Shown here: in pieces, positions 17,420 to 26,232 of the stretch | How the letters are laid out: each line of letters begins with the position of its first letter | Position numbering within the stretch: position 1 is the first letter of the stretch | Assembly (NCBI RefSeq): GCF_027587175.1 | Contig: NZ_JAPCID010000032.1 | Location: 21,842-85,841, forward strand | Direction of reading: 5' to 3' | Length of the DNA: 64,000 nucleotides | Source of the DNA: Solirubrobacter deserti | Lineage (GTDB): Bacteria; Actinomycetota; Thermoleophilia; Solirubrobacterales; Solirubrobacteraceae | Made by a program: the position numbers and the translations under genes | The notes under the pieces: model-generated | What the model saw: the letters and a program-made list of their open reading frames with translations, nothing else | Database searches by the model: none | Told to the model about the DNA's origin: nothing

Positions 17420-18609
17420 CGTTGTTCTCCTTGGAAGTCGAAGGCGTAGAAGAGCCGTCGCGTGCGGTCGGGCGCGGGACGCGCTGACCGGAACGGGAAG
17501 CCGAGCGTGAAGTCGCGCGGCAACGCCTCAACGGCGAAGATCTGATTACCGTAGGGCCAGCGGACGCTGCCCACGATCTGGCCCGAGGCAAGGTCCACCG
17601 CGTGCAGCCCGCACACGCTGCGATCGACGTCCAGCCCCGGGGCGTACTGTCGAAAGCGGGGGATCACCCGCGAGGACGCGACGAACGCGATGCCCTCCGC
17701 GAAGGCGAGCCCGCGCGTCCAGCCGGGCAGCTGCGCGACGGTGGTGAACTGCTCGCCCTCCAGGCGGCAGAGCTCGCCGTAGCCGCTGTTGTCCACCCAC
17801 ACCGCGCCCTCGTGAAGCCGGGCGGAGTGCGGGCGGGTGAGGCCGCTCGCGACCGGCTCGCGGGTGGCGCCGCTGAAGATCACGCCGCGCCCGTCCACCG
17901 GCCAGTTCTTGTGCCCCGGGCGGCGCTGGGAAGGCGCCGCCTGGGAGGCCGAGAAGAAGCTGCCCTCGAGGTCTGGTCCGGCCGCGATCGAGTTCAGCTG
18001 CAGGTAGTTGCGCCCGATGTCCGGCTTGCCTTCGCGTTCGACGCTGCCCGGCCACCACGCGAGCCGGTGTCCGCCGTGCTCGAGCAGCTCGACGACGGCG
18101 TTCTGCCCGACGGAGTTCGCGTGCAGCTTGCCGCCGACGAGCGCGAGATCGTGGATGTACAGCGCACCGGGCAAGAAGCGCGAGCGAGCGGGCAGCAGCG
18201 GACGGCCGGTCAGCTCGCCGGGGTACGGCATGTCCGCCCGTGGGAGCGCGCCGCAAACGGGCTCCAGGTCGAAGATCTGGTTCGGGTTGCGCGTCGCGGC
18301 GACGTGCACGATCCCGCGCTCATGGTCGACCGCCAGCCCCGACGGGTGAGGAAGCCGCAGGTGCGACTGCACCGGCTTGCCTTCCTCAACGCTGAGGGCG
18401 ACCACCAGGTGCTCGTACTCGCGCGTGACGATCAGCGTCAACTCGAGGCGGTCGAGCAGCTCCCAGAACGCGCGGTCGGCGCGGCTCTTGAGCAGGTCCG
18501 GGTCGACGCTGCCGATGCCCTCCCATCCCGACACGACCTCGGCGGGATCGCGCCACGCGGCGCCGTGCTCCGCCCAGCGCGGTTCCAGCTCGGTCGCGGT
18601 CGGGGTCAT
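17416..18609 (-). CDS. TIGR03032/DUF4915-type beta-propeller-like protein
   Basis: A 397-residue protein starting at ATG 18609. Recurrent features of the TIGR03032 family are visible: HPSGLAVDHERGIVHVAATRNPNQI, LYIHDLALVGGKLHANSVGQN, and SHLRLPHP; strand-turn repeats suggest a propeller fold. Members lie next to sulfotransferases and glycosyltransferases in many bacteria, but I know no proven activity. Here it sits between a GT2 enzyme and a sulfotransferase with 4-base overlaps on both sides, so it is very likely part of the same glycan-modifying step. The absence of a signal peptide suggests the cytoplasm. Confidence 0.75.
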   Translation of the reverse strand: MTPTATELEPRWAEHGAAWRDPAEVVSGWEGIGSVDPDLLKSRADRAFWELLDRLELTLIVTREYEHLVVALSVEEGKPVQSHLRLPHPSGLAVDHERGIVHVAATRNPNQIFDLEPVCGALPRADMPYPGELTGRPLLPARSRFLPGALYIHDLALVGGKLHANSVGQNAVVELLEHGGHRLAWWPGSVEREGKPDIGRNYLQLNSIAAGPDLEGSFFSASQAAPSQRRPGHKNWPVDGRGVIFSGATREPVASGLTRPHSARLHEGAVWVDNSGYGELCRLEGEQFTTVAQLPGWTRGLAFAEGIAFVASSRVIPRFRQYAPGLDVDRSVCGLHAVDLASGQIVGSVRWPYGNQIFAVEALPRDFTLGFPFRSARPAPDRTRRLFYAFDFQGEQR

Positions 18610-19304
18610 GGCATCTTCCCGTACCGGCGGCGCAGCTCGAGCGCCCCGCGGTACATACGCACCCCGGAGGCGTAGTTGGTCGTGGACGTCCCGCCGTGGC
18701 GCTGCGTGCTGAGCACGGGCACCTCGACGATCGGGTACCCCTCGCGGCGGCAGATGACGTTGAACTCCGCGTCGATCAGGTCGTCCTCGCGCTCGAGATC
18801 GAGCAGGCGGGCGAACGAGCGCGGGAAGATCTTCGGCGTGCCGTTGATGTCCCACACCGGCAGGTCGAACAGCGCGCGGACCTCGAGGTTGTATACCAGC
18901 GAGCCCGCACGGCGGCGCCAGTTGTCGCGGATCTTGCGATTGGCCTTGACCACGACGTTCGGGAACGCGCGCGAGTACGAGGCGCACAACGCGAGGATCT
19001 CCGGCGACGTGCGGGCGGTGTTCGTGTAGCCGATCGTCTCGCCGGTGACCTCGCGCAGGCCCGCACGGACAGCCTTGCCCCAGCCGCCCTGCGCACCGAG
19101 GTCGATCGTCTTGACGCCCTCGTGGTCCGCGGTCAGCTCCTGGCAGATCGCGACCGAGTTGTCCCGGCAGCCGTTCGTGACCAGCATCAGCTCGTACGTG
19201 CCGCCGAGCCGGTCGAGCATCGTCGTGTACCCCTCGACGACGCCGCGGATGTGATCCTCCTGGTTGTAGACCGGGAGGACGATGGAGAGGTTCGGCGCGC
19301 TCAC
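18606..19304 (-). CDS. GT2 family glycosyltransferase
   Basis: A 232-residue GT-A enzyme: LSIVLPVYNQEDHI at the N-terminus, MLVTNGCRDNS in place of the usual VDDGSxDGT turn, and IGYTNTARTS where the DXD motif is expected. The lack of a clear DXD and the asparagine-containing turn are unusual and may reflect a different donor or a polyprenyl-phosphate acceptor as in DPM-like enzymes. There are no membrane helices. GTG start; its GTGA overlaps the stop of the transketolase C subunit, and its own stop overlaps the next start by 4 bases. Confidence 0.8.
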   Translation of the reverse strand: MSAPNLSIVLPVYNQEDHIRGVVEGYTTMLDRLGGTYELMLVTNGCRDNSVAICQELTADHEGVKTIDLGAQGGWGKAVRAGLREVTGETIGYTNTARTSPEILALCASYSRAFPNVVVKANRKIRDNWRRRAGSLVYNLEVRALFDLPVWDINGTPKIFPRSFARLLDLEREDDLIDAEFNVICRREGYPIVEVPVLSTQRHGGTSTTNYASGVRMYRGALELRRRYGKMP

Positions 19305-20227
19305 CTGCCGGAGGGCTGGAGCGCGATCTGAACGGTCTCGGCGATGCGCTCTGCCGAGAGGCCGTGCTCCTCGTTGAGGTAGCCGACGGTTCCCGTCACG
19401 CCGCGCGGCATGTCCCGCACACCGCAGCGGATGAGGCGGGAGTCCAGGCCGTGCTCGGCGATCACCTCGGCCGTGAACGTGCCGATGCCGCCGTTGACGT
19501 AGTGCGACTCGATCGTCACCGCCAACCGGATGTCCGCCAGCAACTCCGCGAGGTCTTCCTCGGGGGACGGGTTGAGCGACGAGATCACGGCCACGGTGGC
19601 GCCGATGTCGGCCTCGTTGAGGCGGTCGGCGGCTTCGGTTGCCTGGCGTGCCATCGGGCCGAGCGCGATCAGCGCGACGTCACGGCCGCTGCCGATGAGC
19701 GCGGCGCGCCCGAGCTCGAAGCGGCCTTCGAGGCCCGGGATGCCTTGGGCCTCTTTGCCGACGCGGAAGTACACCGGGCGGTCGAGATCGGCCGTGGCCT
19801 CCAGCGCCGCCGCGGCCTGCGCCGGGTCGGCCGGGACGACGATCGTCACGCCGGGCTGGAGGCGCATCACGCCGACGTCCTCGAGCGCGTAGTGCGAGAC
19901 GCCGTTGTGGCCGTAGTCGAGGCCGCCGCCGACGCCCACGATCCGGACCGGCAGCTGGTGCAGCGCCGGCCCGTTGCGGATGAACTCGTACGGGCGCAGA
20001 GAGGCGAACGTGGCGATCGAGTACGCGAACGGCACCATGCCGGCCTCGGCCAGGCCGGTCGCGACGCCGATCATGTTCTGCTCCGCGACGCCGACGTTGA
20101 AAAAGCGGTCCGGGAAGCGCTCCGCGAACGGCTCGAGCACGGTGAATCCGAGATCGCCGGTGAGCAGCGCGACGCGATCGTCGCGCTCGGCGAGCTGCAG
20201 GATGCCCTGGGCGAACTGCGGCCTCAT
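19301..20227 (-). CDS. Transketolase-like C-terminal subunit
   Basis: A 308-residue protein starting at ATG 20227. It holds the pyrimidine-binding and C-terminal domains of a split transketolase: FFNVGVAEQNMIGVATGLA near residue 40 with the thiamine-activating glutamate, GGLDYGHNGVSHYALEDVGVMR, and a late ESHYVNGGIG segment. It should pair with the subunit encoded immediately upstream (4-base ATGA overlap) to move two-carbon ketol units. Split transketolases occur in surface-sugar clusters, and here the partner genes point to unusual sugar synthesis rather than the pentose phosphate pathway. Confidence 0.88.
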   Translation of the reverse strand: MRPQFAQGILQLAERDDRVALLTGDLGFTVLEPFAERFPDRFFNVGVAEQNMIGVATGLAEAGMVPFAYSIATFASLRPYEFIRNGPALHQLPVRIVGVGGGLDYGHNGVSHYALEDVGVMRLQPGVTIVVPADPAQAAAALEATADLDRPVYFRVGKEAQGIPGLEGRFELGRAALIGSGRDVALIALGPMARQATEAADRLNEADIGATVAVISSLNPSPEEDLAELLADIRLAVTIESHYVNGGIGTFTAEVIAEHGLDSRLIRCGVRDMPRGVTGTVGYLNEEHGLSAERIAETVQIALQPSGR

Positions 20228-21027
20228 CGCGCGGCCTCCAACTGCTCGACGGCCGACGCGTACTGGTGTTCGTCCAGTGGCCAGTAGTGCCACTCGATCT
20301 TGGACTCCATGAAGTCCACGCCGTAGCCGAAGGTAGTGTTGGCCAGCAGCACGTGCGGCGGGCCCTGCTCGACATCGAGGCCGGCGATGGTGCGCTCGAG
20401 CGTCTCCGTGTCGTGGCCATCGACCTCGTGCACGTCCCAGCCGAACGCGCCGAAGCGGTCTGCGAGCGGATGCAGGTCGATCACGTCGCGCGTGTAACCG
20501 AGCGCCTGCTGGCCGTTGACGTCGACGATCGCGACCAGATTGGACAACTTGTGGTGGGCGGCGAACATCACGGCCTCCCAGATCGAGCCTTCATTGAGCT
20601 CGGCGTCGCTCAGCACCGCGAAGGAACGGCGCTTGGACCGCTGCATTCGCGCGGCGAGCGCCGCGCCCGCAGCGAGCGAGAGGCCCTGGCCGAGCGAGCC
20701 CGTCGAGAAGTCGATGCCCGGCACCGGGTGCTCCGGGTGGCAGCCGAGCGGACTGCCGTCGGCGCAGTAGGTGTCGAGATCTTCAGCGCTCAGGTGACCG
20801 GCCTCGTGCAGCGCGGCGTAGAGCGCGAGCGCGGCGTGACCCTTCGACAGGACGAAGCGGTCGCGGTCCGGATCGTCCGGAGTGCCGTTCATCGTCGTGC
20901 CGAAGAGCACGGCGAGCAGATCGGACACCGAGAGCGCGGAGCCGATGTGGCCGACGTGTGCGCGCCGGGACTGATCGATGACCGTGCGGCGGATCGCCGC
21001 ACCGATGCTGGCAGCAGAGGTTCCCAT
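20224..21027 (-). CDS. Transketolase-like N-terminal subunit
   Basis: A 267-residue thiamine-diphosphate-binding half of a split transketolase. HVGHIGSALSVSDLLAVLF near residue 24 and SKGHAALALYAALHEAG near 60 are family hallmarks. The Mg/ThDP motif reads LSDAELNEGS then VDVNG; the usual first glycine and second glycine (GDG) are replaced by S and A. No ribosome site is strong; a TATGCT box lies well upstream at 21084-21089. It is the first gene of an operon running to 15488 through the C subunit, GT2, the TIGR03032-type protein, sulfotransferase and epimerase. Confidence 0.88.
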   Translation of the reverse strand: MGTSAASIGAAIRRTVIDQSRRAHVGHIGSALSVSDLLAVLFGTTMNGTPDDPDRDRFVLSKGHAALALYAALHEAGHLSAEDLDTYCADGSPLGCHPEHPVPGIDFSTGSLGQGLSLAAGAALAARMQRSKRRSFAVLSDAELNEGSIWEAVMFAAHHKLSNLVAIVDVNGQQALGYTRDVIDLHPLADRFGAFGWDVHEVDGHDTETLERTIAGLDVEQGPPHVLLANTTFGYGVDFMESKIEWHYWPLDEHQYASAVEQLEAAR

Positions 21028-21178
21028 GCGAGAGCGCCGAGCCCTCGAACCAGAGGCTCAGGAGGGCGTCGCGCGGCGCCAGCATATCAACGGACCTGAA
21101 GCTCGATCGGGGAAGTCTTCGCGGTCCGGTGGCGCTCCAGCTCGTGGGAAGCGGTGCGGCGCAGGGCATCTGGATCGC

Positions 21179-21184
21179 TAGGAT
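21179..21184 (+). promoter_or_regulatory. TAGGAT -10 box before flippase-like gene
   Basis: TAGGAT ends 8 bases before ATG 21193 and no ribosome-binding sequence intervenes. It lies in the 165-base divergent gap between the transketolase operon and the next gene. Confidence 0.45.
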
Positions 21185-21192
21185 GGCGCCGG

Positions 21193-22209
21193 ATGCCAGG
21201 GGACGTCCATCTCGTCCGCAGCCTCCTTCGTCGTCGTGGAGTCAAGCCGGCGCTGAAGGTCATGTTGGTGCTTGTTGTGCTCCTCTGCGCGGGGCTCGCG
21301 CTGCGCGGTGAGATCGGCAAGCTGGAGACGGACGGGCTGCGCTTCGAGCTCGGCTGGTTCCTGGCGGCCGTGCTCGGCTTCGCGGCGCTGCAGGTCATGC
21401 ACGCCGCGCTCTGGCGCCGGTCGTTGCTGCGGCTGGATCTGCATCTCGAGCCCAAGCGTGCCCGAGCGATTTGGTGCACGTCCGCCCTCGCGCGCTACGT
21501 GCCGACGAGCATGTTGATGCCAACAATGCGGATCGCGATGTCCGAGCGCTACGGGATCCCGAAGCGCCGTTGTCTTGCGAGCCTTGTTTATGAGGCCGCG
21601 CTTGCCCTGGCGGGCGCGCTCGTCGTCGCGGGCTACTTTGTCGTCGAGTTGCCGGAGCTCGAGGGGCACGCCACGCGCTGGCTCGCCGTCGCGATCCCGC
21701 TACTGGCGGTCGTCGCCCTGCATCCGAAGATCTTTGGGCCGGTGAGTGCGAAGTTGCTGCGCCGGATCGGGCGCGACCCGCTCGAGCGGCTGCTGCCTGA
21801 GCGTGTGCTGGTCGGCCTCTGGGCCGCGTACGCGCTCTCGTTCGTCCTCGCCGGGCTGGCGCTGTTTGCGCTCGCCGAGGCCCTCTATCCGGTGGGCGTC
21901 TCCGCGCTGCCGCAGGTCGCGGGCGCGTTCGCCGTCGGCTTCGCGGTTTCCGTGTTGGCGTTCGTGCTCCCGGGCGGCCTCGGCGCGCGCGAGGCGGGCC
22001 TCGCGGCCGCGCTGGCGCCGGTCATGCCGACCGCGATCGCGATCGCCGTGGCGATCGTCGTGCGGCTCGTGCAGATTGCGATCGAGATTCTGTTCGCCGC
22101 CACGACGCCCGTCATCGCCCGCCGGGCGGAAGCGCGTGCCGCAGGTGCGCAAGCCGTGACCGATGCCGAGCCCGCGCCCGAGTTGGTGCAGGTCTCCGCG
22201 CGCGGCTGA
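21193..22209 (+). CDS. Flippase-like membrane protein (LPG-synthase TM region/UPF0104 family)
   Basis: A 338-residue polytopic protein with about eight hydrophobic segments. The family marker is FVLPGGLGAREAGLAAAL near residue 260, with the middle segment ALARYVPTSMLMPTMR. Members (the membrane half of MprF and AglD/YbhN-like proteins) translocate or bind isoprenoid or phospholipid substrates. The position beside a glycan cluster suggests lipid-linked sugar handling. I start at ATG 21193 rather than the upstream in-frame codons because of the TAGGAT box 8 bases before it. A second, distant paralogue is encoded at 26233-27195. Confidence 0.78.
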   Translation: MPGDVHLVRSLLRRRGVKPALKVMLVLVVLLCAGLALRGEIGKLETDGLRFELGWFLAAVLGFAALQVMHAALWRRSLLRLDLHLEPKRARAIWCTSALARYVPTSMLMPTMRIAMSERYGIPKRRCLASLVYEAALALAGALVVAGYFVVELPELEGHATRWLAVAIPLLAVVALHPKIFGPVSAKLLRRIGRDPLERLLPERVLVGLWAAYALSFVLAGLALFALAEALYPVGVSALPQVAGAFAVGFAVSVLAFVLPGGLGAREAGLAAALAPVMPTAIAIAVAIVVRLVQIAIEILFAATTPVIARRAEARAAGAQAVTDAEPAPELVQVSARG

Positions 22210-22251
22210 CGCCCGGCAGCAGGGCTCGACGGCCGTGGCGCCCCTGGCAGA

Positions 22252-23238
22252 ATGAACGCTCTGATGCAGGTTCTCCGCCGTACCTTCACGCCGCGCGAGT
22301 TCCGCTACGTCGCATACACGGCGCTCGCGGTGTGCGCGATCATCGTGTTCAGCGGGGCGGCCGTGCGCGTGACAGGGTCGGGGCTCGGTTGCCCGGACTG
22401 GCCGCGCTGCGACGGCGCAAGCCTCACGCCCGAGCTCAGCACGCACTCGATGATCGAGTTCGGCAACCGGCTGATGACCAGCGTCGTCGCGCTGCCGTGC
22501 CTGCTCGCGGTGTGGATGGCGTGGCGCCGGCGTCCGTTCCGGCGCGACCTGCTGCTGATCGCGCTCACGCTGCCGCTCGGCGTCGCCGCGCAGGCCGTGT
22601 GGGGCGGCTTCACGGTCATCTTCGACCTGGCACCGGGCTGGGTGATCATGCACTTCCTGCTGTCGATGCTGCTGCTGGTCGCGAACGTCGCGCTGGCGTG
22701 GCGGGCGACGTTCGAGCCGGGCGCGCGGCCGCCGGCGCGCGACCGCCTGAGCGTGTGGTCGGTGCGTGCGCTGCTGCCATTGGGCTTCGCGTCGCTGACG
22801 GGCGGCACGATCGTGACCGCGTCCGGCCCGCACGCGGGCGGCGCGGGCACCGGCGACGTCGTCGAGCGCATCACCTGGCACGGACCCGGCGAGACGCTCA
22901 GCTGGGCGATCGAGCGTCACTCCACGACGGGCACGGTGCTCGGGCTGGCGGCCGTGGCGGTGTGGTTCATCGTCCGCCGGCGCGACAAGGACCCGCTGCT
23001 GATGCGGGCGATGACCGTGGTGTGCCTGTTGATTGCCTGCCAGGGCGCGGTCGGCATCGTGCAGTGGCAGCTGCACCTGCCCGCGGGGATCGTGTGGGTC
23101 CACGTCGTGCTGGCGACCGTCACCTGGATCGCGATCCTCGTCGCCGCCTCCGCGGCCGGGCGAATCCGGGTCCCGGCCCACGCGCCGGCGCGCGAACCGG
23201 CACCCGCGGAGTTGGCGGCCGTCTCCACGCCGCGATGA
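22252..23238 (+). CDS. ctaA: Heme A synthase
   Basis: A 328-residue CtaA/Cox15-type protein with eight predicted membrane helices. The first extracellular loop has GLGCPDWPRC (C47 and C53), the redox cysteine pair typical of one CtaA class, followed by H65 in ELSTHSMIEFGNR. Further heme-ligand histidines are in VIMHFL, IERHSTTG and VWVHVVLA, one per expected helix. It oxidises the C8 methyl of heme O to heme A for aa3 oxidases. No oxidase or ctaB gene is in the window. A second ATG at 22264 is possible. It lies 42 bases after the flippase-like gene. Confidence 0.93.
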   Translation: MNALMQVLRRTFTPREFRYVAYTALAVCAIIVFSGAAVRVTGSGLGCPDWPRCDGASLTPELSTHSMIEFGNRLMTSVVALPCLLAVWMAWRRRPFRRDLLLIALTLPLGVAAQAVWGGFTVIFDLAPGWVIMHFLLSMLLLVANVALAWRATFEPGARPPARDRLSVWSVRALLPLGFASLTGGTIVTASGPHAGGAGTGDVVERITWHGPGETLSWAIERHSTTGTVLGLAAVAVWFIVRRRDKDPLLMRAMTVVCLLIACQGAVGIVQWQLHLPAGIVWVHVVLATVTWIAILVAASAAGRIRVPAHAPAREPAPAELAAVSTPR

Positions 23239-23265
23239 CGCGGCGAAGCGTGCGAGTCTAGGCGG

Positions 23266-24315
23266 GTGGCCAACCGCGTCGTGATCACCGGCGGCAGCGG
23301 GTTCGTGGGCGCGAACCTCTGCGTCGGGCTCGCCGAACGACACCCCGAGTGGGAGATCGTCGCGTTCGACAATCTCAAGCGCCGCGGTTCGGAGCTCAAC
23401 CTGCCACGGCTGCGGGCCGCCGGCGTGCGGTTCGTGCACGGCGACGTGCGCTCGCCGGGCGACGTGCAGGCGCTGCCCAAGGTCGACGCGATCGTCGAGT
23501 GCTCCGCCGAGCCCAGCGCGCTCGCGGGCGTGCACGACGCACCGGACTACCTCGTGCAGTCGAACCTGTTCGGCGCCTATCACTGCCTCGAGCTGGCGCG
23601 GCGCGACAGCGCACAGGTCGTCTTCATCTCGACCTCGCGTGTATACCCCTACGGGGCGCTGGACGCGCTGCCGTACCACGAGGTGGAAACCCGGTTCGAG
23701 CTCACGGACTCGCCCGGCGTCGCGGAGGACTTTCCGCTCGAGGGACCGCGGACGCTGTACGGCGCCACCAAGCTCGCCGCCGAGCACCTGGTCACGGACT
23801 ACGCCGCCGTGCTCGGGATCCCGACGGTGATCAACCGTTGCGGCGTGATCGCCGGCCCCTGGCAGATGGGCAAGGTCGACCAGGGCGTCTTCACGTACTG
23901 GGTGCTCGCCCACCAGACGCAGCGACCGCTGAGCTACATCGGCTACGGCGGCGTCGGCAAGCAGGTCCGCGACCTCATCCACGTCGACGACGTCGTGGAC
24001 CTGATCGACCTGCAGCTGAGCGCGCCGGACGAGTGGGCGGGCCGGCTCGTGAACGTCGGCGGCGGGCGCGAGATCTCGCTCAGCCTGGCCGAGACCACCG
24101 CGCTCTGCCGGGAGCTCACGGGGAACACGGTGCCGGTGGGGGTCGCCGACTCCGACCGCCCCGGCGACGTCCGCATCTACCTGACGGACGCGTCCCGCCT
24201 GTACGCCCTGACGGACTGGCGCCCGCGCCGCAGCGCCGCACAGACGCTCGAGGACATCGCCCGGTGGGTGCGCGAGCACGAGGCGCTGGTCGTTTCCGCG
24301 CTGACCGCCTCGTAG
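23266..24315 (+). CDS. NAD-dependent epimerase resembling CDP-paratose 2-epimerase
   Basis: A 349-residue extended SDR with GTG start. NAD site TGGSGFVG near residue 8, the ribose-binding acid in FDNLKRRGSELNL, substrate motif SAEPSALAGVHDAP, and active-site pair in YGATKLAAEHL. These segments match the CDP-paratose 2-epimerase branch, whose members interconvert deoxy-hexoses of surface glycans. The actual substrate is unknown. It is followed within 12 bases by a second member of the same branch and a GT2 gene, forming a small sugar cassette. The spacing to the upstream ctaA is 27 bases. Confidence 0.82.
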   Translation: MANRVVITGGSGFVGANLCVGLAERHPEWEIVAFDNLKRRGSELNLPRLRAAGVRFVHGDVRSPGDVQALPKVDAIVECSAEPSALAGVHDAPDYLVQSNLFGAYHCLELARRDSAQVVFISTSRVYPYGALDALPYHEVETRFELTDSPGVAEDFPLEGPRTLYGATKLAAEHLVTDYAAVLGIPTVINRCGVIAGPWQMGKVDQGVFTYWVLAHQTQRPLSYIGYGGVGKQVRDLIHVDDVVDLIDLQLSAPDEWAGRLVNVGGGREISLSLAETTALCRELTGNTVPVGVADSDRPGDVRIYLTDASRLYALTDWRPRRSAAQTLEDIARWVREHEALVVSALTAS

Positions 24316-24327
24316 ACTCGGATAGGG

Positions 24328-25404
24328 ATGTCCACCGTGATCGTCACCGGTTCCGGGGGGCTTATCGGGTCGGAGGCAGTGGTGCATTTCGTCCAGGCGG
24401 GCCACGACGTGGTCGGCATCGAGAACGACATGCGTGCTCGCTTCTTCGGCTCGGACGCCTCGACCGCCCGCACCACCACGCGCCTGCAGGAGCAGTTCAA
24501 GGCCGAGTTCCGCAACGTGGAACTCGACATTCGCGACGCCGAGGGCGTGCTGCGGTTGTTCGAAGGCATCGGGTCCGACCTGGCCGCGGTCATTCACACC
24601 GCCGCCCAGCCCAGCCACGACTGGGCGGCCTCGGACCCGCCGACCGACTTCGGCGTCAACGCCAACGGCACGATGAGCCTGCTCGAGGCCACGCGCAAGG
24701 TCCGGCCCGAGGCGACGTTCATCTTCACCTCGACGAACAAGGTCTACGGCGACACGCCGAACCGCCTGCCGTTGATCGACGCCGGCGAGCGGCTCGAGCT
24801 GCCCGAGGATCACCGCTACTTCAACGGCATCGACACGTCGATGTCGATCGATGGGTGCATGCACTCGCTGTTCGGCGTGTCCAAGGCGGCGGCGGACCTG
24901 ATGGTCCAGGAGTACGGCCGCTACTTCGACATGCCCACCGTGTGCTTCCGCGGCGGCTGCCTGACGGGCCCGCAGCACGCGGGCACGCAACTGCACGGCT
25001 TCCTCAGCTACCTCATGAAATGCACCGTCTCCGGCGACCCGTACACGGTCTTCGGCTACGACGGCAAGCAGGTCCGCGACAACATCCACACCAACGACGT
25101 GAGCGCCGCGATGGAGGCCTTCCACAACGCGCCGAAGGCCGGGGCGGTCTACAACCTCGGCGGCGGCCGCGGGCACAGCTGCTCGATGCGCGAGGCGATC
25201 GCCGCCTGCGAGCGCATCTCGGGCAACACGCTCAACTGGACCTACTCCGACCAGGCGCGGATGGGCGACCACCGCTGGTGGATCAGCGACGTGAGCGCGT
25301 TCGAGGCTGACTACCCCGAGTGGCGGCAGAGCTACGACCTCGAGTCCACGCTGCAGGAGATCCACGACGCCAACGTCGAGCGCTGGAGCACCGCCGCGGC
25401 GTGA
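24328..25404 (+). CDS. NAD-dependent epimerase, CDP-tyvelose/paratose-epimerase-like, with Tyr-to-Phe at the SDR site
   Basis: A 358-residue extended SDR. NAD motif TGSGGLIG near residue 7, then the RFFGSDAST loop characteristic of tyvelose-epimerase-like proteins. At the catalytic position the sequence is SLFGVSKAAAD: lysine K186 is kept but the tyrosine is phenylalanine (F182). I recall similar LFG-x-SK sequences in this subfamily, so it may be a family trait with altered proton chemistry rather than a dead enzyme. A TAGACT box sits 9 bases before ATG 24328. Its stop overlaps the GT2 start by 4 bases (GTGA). Confidence 0.82.
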   Translation: MSTVIVTGSGGLIGSEAVVHFVQAGHDVVGIENDMRARFFGSDASTARTTTRLQEQFKAEFRNVELDIRDAEGVLRLFEGIGSDLAAVIHTAAQPSHDWAASDPPTDFGVNANGTMSLLEATRKVRPEATFIFTSTNKVYGDTPNRLPLIDAGERLELPEDHRYFNGIDTSMSIDGCMHSLFGVSKAAADLMVQEYGRYFDMPTVCFRGGCLTGPQHAGTQLHGFLSYLMKCTVSGDPYTVFGYDGKQVRDNIHTNDVSAAMEAFHNAPKAGAVYNLGGGRGHSCSMREAIAACERISGNTLNWTYSDQARMGDHRWWISDVSAFEADYPEWRQSYDLESTLQEIHDANVERWSTAAA

Positions 25405-26228
25405 AGCTGTCCGTCGTCATCCCGGCTCACAACGAGGCGCTCGTGATCGAGCCGACGCTGCGCGGCCTGATCGACGTGCTCGAGCGCCACATCGACGACT
25501 ACGAGATTCTCGTCGTGGACGACGGCTCCAGCGACGGCACCGGTGCGGTGGTCGAGGCCGTGGGCGGGCGCGTGCGCTGCGTGCGCAACGACGGGCCGCA
25601 CGGGTTCGGGTTCGCGGTCCGCTACGGGCTGGAGCGCTTCGAGGGCGACGCGGTCGTGATCGTGATGGCCGACGGCTCCGACGATCCGCGCGACGTGGTC
25701 CTCTACTACCGCGTGCTCGAGGCCGGCTACGACTGCGCATTTGGCTCGCGCTTCATGCCCGGCGCCGTCGTGCGCGACTACCCGCGGCTGAAGCTGCTCA
25801 TCAACCGGGTCGTCAACCAGGGCATCCGGATGCTGTTCCGCCACGGCTACGGGGACACCACGAACGCGTTCAAGGGCTACCGGCGCGAGGTCATCGAGCA
25901 CGTCCAGCCGCTGCTCTCGCACCACTTCAACCTCACGGTCGAGCTCCCGCTGAAGGCGGTCACGCGCGGCTTCAGCTTCGCGGTCGTCCCGACGTCGTGG
26001 ACGAACCGCGCGGCGGGCGAGTCCAAGCTCAACCTCGAGGAGATGGGCAGCCGCTACCTGTTCATCGTGCTCTACGTCTTCCTCGAGTTGCACCTCAGCC
26101 GCGGCGACTACCGCCGCCCGGCCGGGAGCGTCATCGAGCGCCCCGCGCGGATCGCGGCCGGGGAGGAAGGGGGCCGTCCGCGACGCTTGCGCCACGCCGC
26201 CCACGCCCGCTCCCCGCGTCGCGGGTGA
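25401..26228 (+). CDS. GT2 glycosyltransferase, dolichol/polyprenyl-phosphate mannosyltransferase-like
   Basis: A 275-residue GT-A enzyme: LSVVIPAHNEALVI at the N-terminus, ILVVDDGSSDGTG, and VIVMADGSDDPRD at the DXD position, as in DPM1-type synthases that load a sugar onto polyprenyl phosphate. The segment SWTNRAAGESKLNL is also typical. There is a hydrophobic stretch near residue 215 (YLFIVLYVFLELHL) and a basic tail. It may provide lipid-linked donor sugars for the GT-C-like enzymes in the neighbouring cluster. The start overlaps the epimerase stop (GTGA). Confidence 0.85.
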   Translation: MKLSVVIPAHNEALVIEPTLRGLIDVLERHIDDYEILVVDDGSSDGTGAVVEAVGGRVRCVRNDGPHGFGFAVRYGLERFEGDAVVIVMADGSDDPRDVVLYYRVLEAGYDCAFGSRFMPGAVVRDYPRLKLLINRVVNQGIRMLFRHGYGDTTNAFKGYRREVIEHVQPLLSHHFNLTVELPLKAVTRGFSFAVVPTSWTNRAAGESKLNLEEMGSRYLFIVLYVFLELHLSRGDYRRPAGSVIERPARIAAGEEGGRPRRLRHAAHARSPRRG

Positions 26229-26232
26229 TCGG

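Noticed and set aside
23257..23268. TAGGCG before GTG 23266 as a leaderless -10 box
   Set aside because: It lies only one base from the start codon and ends in G, so it does not fit the TANNNT spacing seen elsewhere.
21700..25365. Very long open frame on the minus strand (about 1,220 codons)
   Set aside because: It runs antisense to five well-supported genes (flippase-like, ctaA, two epimerases and the start of a GT2 gene), its composition is R/A/H/D repeats without domains, and such frames are expected in very GC-rich DNA.
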